From Maritimibacter sp. (lineage in GTDB: Bacteria > Pseudomonadota > Alphaproteobacteria > Rhodobacterales > Rhodobacteraceae): a stretch of DNA of 64,000 nucleotides. Below are positions 10,948 through 18,881 of this stretch, piece by piece. A model generated the notes under the pieces. It saw nothing but the letters and a program-made list of their open reading frames with translations, ran no database searches and had not been told where the DNA came from. Numbering within the stretch: position 1 is the first letter of the stretch; each line of letters starts with the position of its first letter. Position numbers and translations under genes: made by a program. The stretch is from assembly GCA_017792445.1 (NCBI GenBank), contig CP051232.1, forward strand, positions 682,001 through 746,000, read 5' to 3'.

Positions 10948-13197
10948 TTACAGCAACGCCGAGATGTGGATCGGGAAGGACGTTACCCGCTTTCCCGTCG
11001 CATGCCACACCGCGTTGGCGATAGCCCCGACCGTGCCCGAGATGCCCATCTCGCCCACGCCCTTGACTCCCAGCGCGTTGACGAAGTGATCTTCCTCGTC
11101 GATCAGAAGCGTCTCGACACAGGGAACGTCGGCATTCACCGGAACGTGGTAGCCGGCCAGATCGCCGTTCACCGGCCGCCCCGTGCGCGGGTCGTGGATG
11201 CCTTCCTCGTGCAGAGCAAAGCCGACGCCCCAGATCATCCCGCCGTTCAACTGGCTTGCGGCCAGCTTGGGGTTGATGATCCGGCCCGCGGCGAAAGCGC
11301 CGACAAGGCGGCTGACGCGGATCTGGTACAGGTCCGGGTCGATCAGCACCTCGGCGAAGACGGCACCATGCGAGAACATCGCCCGCGCCTCGGCATCCGC
11401 CGGGTTGCGGGCGCCGGTTCCGTTGCCCTCGATCTCGGACAGACCCGCCCGCGCGAGGATGTCGGCATAGCTGTCCGACCGGCTTTCATCGTCCAGCCGC
11501 ACCAGCCGCCCCTCCCGCGCCTCGACGCCGGCGTTGTCGGCACCGAACACCGGCGAGTCCGGGTCTTTCATCGCGATTTCGGCCAGCTTCGCCACGGCGT
11601 CCGAACCCGCGGCGAACAGCGCGCTGCCCGCCGTGGCGGTGTGACCCGAGCCACCTGCGACACCGCCGTCCGGCTGGTCCGAGGTGCCGGACAGGAACTC
11701 GACCTTGTCCGCCGGAAGCCCGACGCCGTCCGCCGCGATCTGGGCCAGCGCAGTCCATGCGCCCTGCCCCATGTCCGCACCTGCGGTTTCCAAAACGGCG
11801 GTGCCGTCCGCCTTCAGCACAGCCCGCGCCTGAGCCTGAAACATCGGCGCCGGGAACATCGCGGTGCCCATGCCCCAGCCTTTCAGCCGTCCATGCTCGT
11901 CCTTCATCATCCCCGGCGCCAGCGGGCGGCCAGCCCAGCCGAACCGCTTTGCCCCTTCGGCGTAACACTCGCGCAGGTTCTTCGACGAGTATTCCTTGCC
12001 CGAGGCAGGATCGGTTTCGGCATAGTTCAGCAGGCGGAACTCAAGCGGGTCCATCCCCGCCTTTTCCGCCATCCGGTCCATCGCGACCTCCAGCGCTGCG
12101 GACCCCGTCGCCTCGCCCGGCGCGCGCATCGGGCCCGGCGTGCCGGTGTCCTGCCGCACAGCACCATGGCTGCTTTTCAGCACCGGCGTGGCATAGGTGT
12201 TCTGCGAGGCGTTGGCCGCGCCTTCGATGAACTCGTCGAAGCTGCTGGTCGTCGCGACCGAGTGGTGCTTGATCATAGTCAGCCGGTTGTCGCCATCCGT
12301 GCCCAGCGTCACCGTCTGCCGCGTCGCGCCCCGGTGCTGGACCGGGCCGTACATCTGATCCCGGCGCAGCGTCAGCTTCACCGGACGGCCGGTCAGCTTC
12401 GCGGCGAGTATGCAAAGAAGCTGCGGACCGACGAGGATCGCTTTCGACCCGAAGCCGCCACCAAGGAACGGGCTGCGCAGGGTGACGTTTTCCGGCGGGA
12501 TGCCGAAGTAGGCCGCGAAGCCGCCGCGCGCCATGACAATGGCTTGGTTCGGAGTGTCGATGGTCAGCTTGTCACCGTCCCACTGTGCCACGATCGCATG
12601 CGGCTCCATCGCGTTGTGGTACTGCATCGGGGTGGCGATCTTGGTTTCAACCACCTTCGCGGACCTCGCTTCGGCGGCCTCGGCATCGCCCTTCTCGAAG
12701 GTCGGGTTGCCGCCGATGCCGACGGTCGGCGGGTCATAGGCCTCGCCGCCGTCGAAACCGATGCGAGCCGGTTCCTCGTCGTAGGTTGGTGCCAGAAGGC
12801 GCGCGCCTTCGGTCGCGGCTTCCAGCGTCTCGGCAATCACAACCGCGATGGGCTGCCCGGCATAGCGTACCGTATCGTTCTGCAACGCCTCGATCCGCCA
12901 CGCGAAGAAGTGGTGTTTCTCGTCCGGGTCCAGCGCGAGTGGTGGCCGGTTCTCGGGCGTCATCACCTCGACCACGCCGGGGTGCGCCTTGGCGGCGCCG
13001 ACGTTCAGCGAGGTGACACGGCCACGGGCAATCCCTGCCCCGGCATAGACCGCGTACAGCAGCCCGTCGGGACGGTTGTCGGCGGCGTAAGTGGCAGCGC
13101 CGGTCACCTTGGCGATACCGTCGCGGCGGCTCATCGGCTGGCCGGAGTTCGAGCCAAGCTTCACGTGGCCGGCTGTGGGGTTCAGCGTATCAGGCAT
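10948..13197 (-). CDS. aldehyde oxidoreductase/xanthine dehydrogenase-type molybdopterin subunit
   Basis: The 749-residue large subunit of a molybdenum hydroxylase, which holds the molybdopterin cofactor and does the substrate hydroxylation. Recognisable segments are SRRDGIAKVTGAATYAAD at the N-terminus, the glycine-rich GGGFGSKA, and KGVGEMGISG near the C-terminus, whose Glu is the expected catalytic base. Its closest well-known relative by layout is PaoC of E. coli. The ATG at 13197 is preferred over one at 13212 because GGAG lies 9 nt ahead of it; it overlaps the FAD-subunit gene by 8 bp. No Tat signal is visible. Confidence 0.88.
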   Translation of the reverse strand: MPDTLNPTAGHVKLGSNSGQPMSRRDGIAKVTGAATYAADNRPDGLLYAVYAGAGIARGRVTSLNVGAAKAHPGVVEVMTPENRPPLALDPDEKHHFFAWRIEALQNDTVRYAGQPIAVVIAETLEAATEGARLLAPTYDEEPARIGFDGGEAYDPPTVGIGGNPTFEKGDAEAAEARSAKVVETKIATPMQYHNAMEPHAIVAQWDGDKLTIDTPNQAIVMARGGFAAYFGIPPENVTLRSPFLGGGFGSKAILVGPQLLCILAAKLTGRPVKLTLRRDQMYGPVQHRGATRQTVTLGTDGDNRLTMIKHHSVATTSSFDEFIEGAANASQNTYATPVLKSSHGAVRQDTGTPGPMRAPGEATGSAALEVAMDRMAEKAGMDPLEFRLLNYAETDPASGKEYSSKNLRECYAEGAKRFGWAGRPLAPGMMKDEHGRLKGWGMGTAMFPAPMFQAQARAVLKADGTAVLETAGADMGQGAWTALAQIAADGVGLPADKVEFLSGTSDQPDGGVAGGSGHTATAGSALFAAGSDAVAKLAEIAMKDPDSPVFGADNAGVEAREGRLVRLDDESRSDSYADILARAGLSEIEGNGTGARNPADAEARAMFSHGAVFAEVLIDPDLYQIRVSRLVGAFAAGRIINPKLAASQLNGGMIWGVGFALHEEGIHDPRTGRPVNGDLAGYHVPVNADVPCVETLLIDEEDHFVNALGVKGVGEMGISGTVGAIANAVWHATGKRVTSFPIHISALL

Positions 13198-14242
13198 GGG
13201 CGTCTGCTCCATTCGCGAAGACGGATGCGGGCAGCGCGGGCATCCGCGCGGGCGTGCCCACGGCCGCCAGTGTCAGCGCGCGCACCGCGATCCGGCGCGC
13301 AAGTTCGATTTTGTGGGCGTTGTCGCCCGACGCCGTGGCGCCCGCCACGAGCAGGTCGGCGGCTTCCGCGAAGGCGCCCGCATCGGCGGCCTTACCGGCA
13401 AGCGCCGCCTCTGCGGCGGCGACCCGCCACGGCCGCGCCGCGACGCCCCCCAGCGCGATCCGCGCCTCGGCGATGGTGTCACCCTCGATCCGCAGCATCG
13501 CGGCGGCAGAGACCAGCGCGAAGGCGTAAGAGGTCCGCTCGCGCAGTTTCACATAGCGGGCGTTGGCGGCGAAGGCGCTGCTGCCTTCGGGCAGAATCAG
13601 CGCGGTGATCAGTTCACCCGCCCCAAGCTGCGCCCCGCCGGGACCTTCGTCATCCGGCAGCGCCAGAAAGTCCTCCAGCGCGATTTCGCGGCTGCCGTCA
13701 GGCCCCGCGATCTCAACCCGCGCACCCAGCGCGACAAGCGGCACGCAGAAGTCCGAGGGATGCGTGGCGATGCACTGGTCGGTCCAGCCAAGCACTGCAT
13801 GGCTTTCGGTCACGCCACCCAGCGCCGAACATCCCGAACCGGGTTCACGCCGGTTGCAGGCGCTTATCGGATCCTGGAAGTAACTGCACCGCGTCCGCTG
13901 CATCAGATTTCCGCCAACGGTTGCCGCGTTCCGCAGTTGCGCAGAGGCACCGGACAGCAAAGCCTCTGCAACCGCCGGACAAGCCGCGGCGAAGTCCGGA
14001 TCGCGGGCGAGGTCGGAGTTCCGGACCAGAGCGCCGATCCGCCAGCCGCCATCGGGCAAGGTATCGATCCCGTCGAGCCCCGGCAGGCGGGTGATGTCGA
14101 CCACCGTGCCCGGCTGCGCGACACCGATCTTCATCAGGTCCATCAGGTTGGTTCCACCGGCAAGGAACGCCGCACCCGGCTGCGCCCCGGCCGTCACGGC
14201 CTCGTCCACCGAGGCGGGCCGCACGTAGTCGAAGATGTTCAT
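13190..14242 (-). CDS. aldehyde oxidoreductase FAD/[4Fe-4S] subunit (PaoB-like)
   Basis: A 350-residue FAD-binding subunit. FLAGGTNLMDLM at about 26-37 and TVGGNLMQ at 108-115 are the flavin-binding signatures. Between the two halves lies an extra cysteine insert with Cys119, Cys129, Cys138 and Cys157, in the context RCSYFQDP and CNRREPGSGC. This is the pattern that binds an additional [4Fe-4S] cluster in E. coli PaoB and is absent from ordinary xanthine dehydrogenases. The ATG at 14242 overlaps the stop of the iron-sulfur subunit (ATGA). The upstream extension that is open in this frame runs over the iron-sulfur gene and is spurious. Confidence 0.88.
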   Translation of the reverse strand: MNIFDYVRPASVDEAVTAGAQPGAAFLAGGTNLMDLMKIGVAQPGTVVDITRLPGLDGIDTLPDGGWRIGALVRNSDLARDPDFAAACPAVAEALLSGASAQLRNAATVGGNLMQRTRCSYFQDPISACNRREPGSGCSALGGVTESHAVLGWTDQCIATHPSDFCVPLVALGARVEIAGPDGSREIALEDFLALPDDEGPGGAQLGAGELITALILPEGSSAFAANARYVKLRERTSYAFALVSAAAMLRIEGDTIAEARIALGGVAARPWRVAAAEAALAGKAADAGAFAEAADLLVAGATASGDNAHKIELARRIAVRALTLAAVGTPARMPALPASVFANGADAHA

Positions 14243-14730
14243 GCGGATTTCCTTTCCTCGGCGGCCATGCGTTTTTGCGCGTCCTGCACGGCGGCGGTGA
14301 TCCCCGGATAGGCGGCGCAGCGGCAGATGTTGCCGCTCATGCCTTCGCGGATATGCTCGGGGTCGTCTGCCCCGCCTTCCGCGATCAGGCCCACCGCACT
14401 CATGATCTGGCCCGGCGTGCAATAACCGCACTGGAAGCCGTCGCATTCGACGAAGGCCGCCTGCACCGGGTGCAACTCGTCGCCCTGCGCCAGCCCTTCG
14501 ATGGTCGTGACCTCGGCGCCGTCGTGGCTGACCGCCAGCGCAAGGCACGAGTTGATGCGGCGTCCGTCCACCAGAACGGTGCAGGCACCGCACTGGCCGC
14601 GGTCGCAGCCCTTCTTGGTTCCGGTCAGGCCGATCCGCTCGCGCAGCACGTCCAGAAGCGTGGCGCGGGGGTCCTCCAGTGGCACGTCACGGCGTTCGCC
14701 GTTGACGGTAAGGCTGATGGAAAGGGTCAT
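14239..14730 (-). CDS. aldehyde oxidoreductase [2Fe-2S] subunit (PaoA-like)
   Basis: A 163-residue small subunit with two [2Fe-2S] clusters. The plant-ferredoxin-type cluster uses Cys42, 47, 50 and 62 (GCDRGQCGAC). The second uses Cys101, 104, 136 and 138 (CGYCTPGQ and NICRCAAY). It passes electrons from the molybdenum site to FAD. Unlike periplasmic PaoA of E. coli it begins directly with MTLSISLTVNG and has no twin-arginine signal, so this enzyme is expected in the cytoplasm. First gene of the minus-strand operon, driven from the promoter at 14848-14876. Confidence 0.9.
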   Translation of the reverse strand: MTLSISLTVNGERRDVPLEDPRATLLDVLRERIGLTGTKKGCDRGQCGACTVLVDGRRINSCLALAVSHDGAEVTTIEGLAQGDELHPVQAAFVECDGFQCGYCTPGQIMSAVGLIAEGGADDPEHIREGMSGNICRCAAYPGITAAVQDAQKRMAAEERKSA

Positions 14731-14847
14731 GATCCCTCCGAATGTTGGATGTCGTTGCGGCAGATGCCCGGGGGCCTTGGCGGGGGCTCTTTCGCCCCGG
14801 CCTGTATCGGTGCAGACTTGACGCGGGGCTTCGTGCCCGCTGAGATC

Positions 14848-14876
14848 AATATACGGAGGCACCCTCCGTTTATCAA
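14848..14876 (-). promoter_or_regulatory. promoter with embedded TetR-type operator
   Basis: Reading the minus strand, a -35 TTGATA (14871-14876) and a -10 TATATT (14848-14853) are exactly 17 bp apart. The perfect palindrome ACGGAGGCACCCTCCGT occupies 14853-14869; allowing one mismatch, its arms extend to 11 bp (14849-14859 and 14863-14873). The operator therefore fills the spacer, where a bound repressor would block RNA polymerase. The TetR gene is transcribed away from it, starting 29 bp beyond. Confidence 0.75.
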
Positions 14877-14904
14877 CCCCGTCGCTGTCGCGGTGGGCTT
14901 TCGG

Positions 14905-15510
14905 ATGTACGAGATGGACGGCGAACCCAAGAAAACAAGCAGAAAGCCGCGGGCGGATTCGATCCGCAACCGCGAAAAACTGCTTGAAGCGGCCGCCGAA
15001 ATCTTTTCCGCCGGCGGTCCGGACGCCAGTCTTGAGGCGGTGGCGAAAACGGCAGGCGTCGGCATCGGCACGCTCTATCGCCACTTTCCGACGCGCGAGT
15101 CGCTGTTTCAGGCAGTCTATGCGCGCGAGGTCGACGAACTTGTGACACTGGCCGAGACCTTCTGCGCCGAAAGCAACGATCCCGTCGCCGCGCTTCGCCG
15201 CTGGATGCATGCGAGCGTGCGGATGGTGGCCACGAAACGCGGCATGCTGACGGCGCTGGCGCCCAGCACGGACGGATCGGCCGAGTTCTTCGCCGAGCGC
15301 TCGGCGCGGCTGCGCAAGGCGGTTGCCGACCTCATGCGGCGGGGCATCGACGCGGGTCGGCTGCGGAGCGACGTGCCTCCGGAAGAGGTGATGCGCGCGT
15401 TTCTCGCGATTTGCTACATGCAGCAGGGCGACGGCTGGCAGGCCACGGTGACACGTCTGCTTGACGTGTTCGTGGACGGTCTTGCGGTGACAACCGCCGC
15501 GCCGGACTGA
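14905..15510 (+). CDS. TetR-family repressor of the molybdoenzyme operon
   Basis: A 201-residue TetR-type regulator. The DNA-binding helix-turn-helix is clear: NREKLLEAAAEIFSAGG followed by VAKTAGVGIGTLYRHFPTRESL, ending near residue 66. The C-terminal ligand domain is variable, as usual. The ATG at 14905 was chosen because the open frame further upstream runs through the divergent iron-sulfur gene and the promoter; a second ATG three codons later is possible. Divergent orientation with the molybdoenzyme operon and the palindrome between them argue that it represses that operon and itself, probably in response to an aldehyde or aromatic substrate. Confidence 0.88.
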   Translation: MYEMDGEPKKTSRKPRADSIRNREKLLEAAAEIFSAGGPDASLEAVAKTAGVGIGTLYRHFPTRESLFQAVYAREVDELVTLAETFCAESNDPVAALRRWMHASVRMVATKRGMLTALAPSTDGSAEFFAERSARLRKAVADLMRRGIDAGRLRSDVPPEEVMRAFLAICYMQQGDGWQATVTRLLDVFVDGLAVTTAAPD

Positions 15511-15548
15511 GGCAAACCGACAAGCTGACGATCAGCGCACGGCCCGCG

Positions 15549-16127
15549 TCAGGTGTCCGCAGGGAATCGCAGGTTCAGCTTTCCCGCGCGATAACTTCCC
15601 TTGATCAGATATCCGGGCTCTCGCACCTCCGGATAATCTTCGGCCCAGTCGCGGAACCGGTCATTGGTCACGACCGCCGCGCCCAATTCACGCGCCGCAT
15701 TCAGGATGAATGAGTCCGCCGGCGTACCTCTGGGCACCACCATGACCCGGTTCAGGTTCAGGTTCAGCTTCTGAGCCAGCGCGCGGTCGTCCATGTACTG
15801 ACCGCCCAACTTGTAGCCCGCATTGGCATCGAACACGACGCCGGGCTCGTAGCCGGCCTGCGACAGATGCTCGACCAGTTTCACCACCGGAGCGATTTTC
15901 GGGGTTCCGTCGTCCCAGTGCATGACGTTCGAGCCATCCACAAGGATCCAGCGCAGGCCGGTCTTCTTGCGGGCGCGACGTTCGCGGATCAGCGAAACGC
16001 CCAGCAGAATGAGGCTTGCTATGGCGCAGGGCGCGGCCAGAAGCAGAAAGTCGCTGTAGGCGGGCACCGCCAGCGCGGCAGCAACCGCGCCCAGTGAAAC
16101 CAGAACCAAGATCAGCGGAGCAATCAT
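15549..16127 (-). CDS. membrane-anchored NYN/Zc3h12a-like ribonuclease domain protein
   Basis: A 192-residue protein. Two hydrophobic segments (about 2-20 and 27-46) are followed by a basic stretch RERRARKKTG and then a PIN-like NYN domain: WILVDGSNVMHW with Asp64 and Asn67, then FDANAGYKLGG, and VVTNDRFRDW near the C-terminus. The acidic residues match the metal-binding active site of Zc3h12a-type RNases. It is expected to cut RNA at the inner membrane surface; the target is unknown. It lies downstream of the cytochrome gene on the same strand, 162 bp away. Confidence 0.72.
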   Translation of the reverse strand: MIAPLILVLVSLGAVAAALAVPAYSDFLLLAAPCAIASLILLGVSLIRERRARKKTGLRWILVDGSNVMHWDDGTPKIAPVVKLVEHLSQAGYEPGVVFDANAGYKLGGQYMDDRALAQKLNLNLNRVMVVPRGTPADSFILNAARELGAAVVTNDRFRDWAEDYPEVREPGYLIKGSYRAGKLNLRFPADT

Positions 16128-16289
16128 CCGGGCAGACTATCGCTGCGCATGCGCGGGGCAATGGTGGAATTCTTGACCCTGCCCCGGCGCTGCGCCTTGC
16201 GCTTCGCTCGCTTCAGTATTCGCAGGCGCGCCGCTTTCCCAAGCAGCACAACGCGCCGCGATGCGCTCAGATTGCCACCGTGGGGCCCG

Positions 16290-17486
16290 TCAGCGGACGA
16301 GCCCCATAGACGCCATATCGGCGCCAAGCGGACCGGAGAGATCCTCGATCGAGTCGTACAGCAACTCCAGCGCGTAGTGCGGGTTGTGCACGAAGATCCC
16401 CGGGTCGGCGGTCACGACCTTCCAATTGTAGACCGCCCGTAGCAGGCGCGGGGTCCAGCTTGCGTAGCGGGTCGCCCGCCCCTCGGCCTGATCCACCACA
16501 CCGTCTGCGTTCGAATCCGCATAGAAATACGGATAATGCGCCCCGTCGTAGATGATCGGCGTGCCCGCCACCTCGGCGGCATATTCGCCAATCATCTCCA
16601 TCAACACCTCTGCGTTGGCCTCGATGTCGGCGCTGATCCCCTTCGAGACGTCGCCGCTGCCATCGTAGCTTGTCCGCGAGATCCGGATGTCCATCGGGTC
16701 ATCGGCCTGATGGCAGGTCAGGCAGGTCAGCTCGGTGATCTCAAGGCTGTGCGGATCGTGGCAGGACACGCAGGTCGCCACGGGTTTGGCGTGCAGGAAC
16801 CGGCCCGAATAGGTCTTGCCGGGATACTGATAGCCCACCTGCCCGTAACCGCCCAGCATCGTGGCCGCGCCGATGTTGTAGTGCGGATTGATAAAGCCCA
16901 GATCGGCCGACACCGTGTCTTCTTCCAGCCCGGAGATAGCGCCGGCAACGGTTGTGCCCGCCGCGCGGCCCTGGTGGCAGGTCGTGCAGGCCGCCTCGCC
17001 TCCATTGACCGGATGCACCACGCCCGACGGCAAGGTGATTTCCGTCACTTCCGCGATGCCGGGGCTGTGACAGGTCTCGCAATCCACAACGCCGCCCACG
17101 GCGACGGCTTGGTCATTGCCCGGCGCGCTGCCGTCCAGCCCGTGAAACGCCCGGAAGCCCGAGCCCGAGTGGCACGTCGCGCAGGTGGCGGGAATTTCGC
17201 CATCCTCATCCCAGTGACGAAACGCCTCGGTGGACGAATCGCTGTGCCCGGACCGCGCCCAGTTGCCAATCGCGATGGCGTTGGGAATGCGGATCGACTC
17301 GGGAGAGAACGGGCCGCTGTTCGGCATCACGAATGCGGGCTCTTCGCCTGCGGCTTCCGTTGTGGACGCCGCATCTTGTGCAATTGCAGCATTTGGGAGC
17401 GTTCCCAAAACAAGTATTGAAAATGCAACTTTTAATCCGGCCCGCAATATTCTTGCGGTCGGACAGTATTCGCTTTGCTCACGCAT
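16290..17486 (-). CDS. periplasmic pentaheme cytochrome c
   Basis: A 398-residue secreted multiheme cytochrome. The N-terminus has a Sec signal with hydrophobic core VAFSILVLGTLP and a cleavage site near AIA-QD. Five CxxCH heme motifs are present at 102-106 (CATCH), 136-140 (CETCH), 167-171 (CTTCH), 239-243 (CVSCH) and 255-259 (CLTCH), and the C-terminal 140 residues have none. The ATG at 17486 gives the best signal peptide; an in-frame start 30 codons earlier would bury it. It is divergent from the NQR-like operon with a 120-bp shared control region, so it is a candidate electron partner of that complex. I do not recognise a named family with certainty. Confidence 0.85.
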   Translation of the reverse strand: MREQSEYCPTARILRAGLKVAFSILVLGTLPNAAIAQDAASTTEAAGEEPAFVMPNSGPFSPESIRIPNAIAIGNWARSGHSDSSTEAFRHWDEDGEIPATCATCHSGSGFRAFHGLDGSAPGNDQAVAVGGVVDCETCHSPGIAEVTEITLPSGVVHPVNGGEAACTTCHQGRAAGTTVAGAISGLEEDTVSADLGFINPHYNIGAATMLGGYGQVGYQYPGKTYSGRFLHAKPVATCVSCHDPHSLEITELTCLTCHQADDPMDIRISRTSYDGSGDVSKGISADIEANAEVLMEMIGEYAAEVAGTPIIYDGAHYPYFYADSNADGVVDQAEGRATRYASWTPRLLRAVYNWKVVTADPGIFVHNPHYALELLYDSIEDLSGPLGADMASMGLVR

Positions 17487-17606
17487 GGCTGACCTTGCTG
17501 TATGCTGGAATGAATTGCTACGCTCAGCGTACCAAAACACATGCTTCGCGACAATCACGTGTCGCATTACATTCATATCTGACCTTTACCCAAAAGGAGA
17601 CGCAGG
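17487..17606. promoter_or_regulatory. divergent control region, cytochrome / NQR-like operon
   Basis: This 120-bp region carries two palindromes: TACGCTCAGCGTA (17519-17531) and GCGACA/TGTCGC separated by 6 bp (17548-17565). Both are suitably placed to act on both divergent genes. AAGGAG at 17594-17599 is the ribosome site for the NqrA-like gene. The binding factors are unknown. Confidence 0.5.
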
Positions 17607-18881
17607 GTGCCCAGGCTCTCTTCAGCCGGACTTTTGCTCCGACTTTCGGAGGAGGCGCCCGCGCGACTTCCGGCAGAGCTTACGATCACGGACGAATGCG
17701 CGCTGACTGCGCGTCCGGCTGACGATTTCCGGGTGGAACCGCTGGTGCGCGAGGGCGATCTGGTCCAGCAGGGCGCGCCGGTTCTGCGGTCGCGCCGCGA
17801 GCCCGACGTCATGGTGACCGCACCGGTGCCGGGACGGGTCGCCGAGATCGCTTTGGGCCCGGGGCACCGGCTGTCGTCGATCAAGTTCTTCCACGAACCG
17901 GGCGCGGGTCGAAGGCAGTTCGATCCGACTGGCGCGGAAGACGACAGCGACCGGTTGCGGGCGTTGCTTCTGGCGTCCGGCCTGTGGCGGCGGCTGCGGT
18001 CGCGGCCCTATGGCCGGGTGCCTCCGGTGGCCGAAGACCCCTCCGCGATCTTCGTGATGGCGATCGACACGCGGCCTCTGGCCCCCGACCCGCGCACCGT
18101 GCTGCACGAGGTTCAGGCCGACTTCGAGCGTGGCTTGCGGTCGTTGTTCCTGCTGACCGGCGGCCCCGTCTTCCTGTGTCAGGACGAGGGTGAGGAACTG
18201 GTCGGAAAACCAAGGTTCTCGGACAGGCTGCGTGTCGTGACGGATCGCCACGTTCATCCGCACGGGCTGCCGGGATACCAGATCCACGCCCGCCACCCCG
18301 CCCGCGTGGGGCGGCCGGTCTGGGACATTCACGCCGAGGACGTGGCAGCGTTCGGGACGCTGCTGCGTGAGGGGCTTGTGCCAGAGACCCGGATGGTTGC
18401 TGTCACCGGCACCGCTTTGACCAAGCCGCGGCTTGTCCGCTGCCAGCCGGGCGCCGATCTGCGCGCGCTGTCCTATACCCATACCGTTCCCGGTCCACAC
18501 CGCATCCTGTCGGGCTCTCCGCTTGACGGGGAAGAGGCGCGCTGGCTTCGGCCGCGCGACCGTCAGGTTTCGGTGATGTCTCCGGTTCCCGGCAACGACA
18601 AGGGTCACTGGTTCCTGTCGGCGCTGCGGCTCGCCTCGCGACCGATGCCGCTGGTGCCGAACGCGGCGCTGGAACAGTCGATGGGCCAGGCACTGCCGGT
18701 GATGCCCTTCCTGCGTGCGTTGGCAGCGGGAGACACCGAGACCGCCGTCCGCCTTGGCGCGCTGTCGCTGTTGGAAGAGGATCTGGCGCTGGCCGACTAC
18801 GTTTCGAACGCCGATCCGGGTCTTGCGCGGCTGCTGCGCAGCCTGCTCGACAGGGTACAGGCAGAAGAGGAGCCCGCATGA
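17607..18881 (+). CDS. nqrA: Na+-NQR-like subunit A
   Basis: A 424-residue NqrA homologue, slightly shorter than the roughly 446-residue Vibrio subunit. Alignable blocks include the biotinyl-like fold with VTAPVPGRVAEI, LRSRPYGRVP, VMAIDTRPLAPDP, KPRLVRCQPGADL and the C-terminal LPVMPFLRALAAGDTETAVR. There is no CxxCxxC ferredoxin motif, so it is not an RnfC. The start is a GTG with AAGGAGA 6 nt ahead. The Cys found near the C-terminus of Vibrio NqrA is replaced (DYVSNADP). It is the first gene of a tightly coupled six-gene operon; its stop overlaps the next start. Confidence 0.88.
   Translation: MPRLSSAGLLLRLSEEAPARLPAELTITDECALTARPADDFRVEPLVREGDLVQQGAPVLRSRREPDVMVTAPVPGRVAEIALGPGHRLSSIKFFHEPGAGRRQFDPTGAEDDSDRLRALLLASGLWRRLRSRPYGRVPPVAEDPSAIFVMAIDTRPLAPDPRTVLHEVQADFERGLRSLFLLTGGPVFLCQDEGEELVGKPRFSDRLRVVTDRHVHPHGLPGYQIHARHPARVGRPVWDIHAEDVAAFGTLLREGLVPETRMVAVTGTALTKPRLVRCQPGADLRALSYTHTVPGPHRILSGSPLDGEEARWLRPRDRQVSVMSPVPGNDKGHWFLSALRLASRPMPLVPNAALEQSMGQALPVMPFLRALAAGDTETAVRLGALSLLEEDLALADYVSNADPGLARLLRSLLDRVQAEEEPA

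Noticed and set aside
10837-13608. Plus-strand ORF of more than 900 codons over the molybdenum subunit
   Set aside because: It is a shadow of the minus-strand molybdoenzyme genes, which have clear cofactor motifs; no ribosome site or domain is seen.
16124-16327. Basic 67-codon minus-strand ORF between the NYN and cytochrome genes
   Set aside because: The Lys/Arg-rich stretch is tempting, but it overlaps the cytochrome 3' end in another frame and has no convincing start signal.
17607-18881. Considered RnfC rather than NqrA
   Set aside because: There is no CxxCxxCxxxCP ferredoxin motif, and several NqrA-specific blocks align, including the C-terminal AAGDTE segment.
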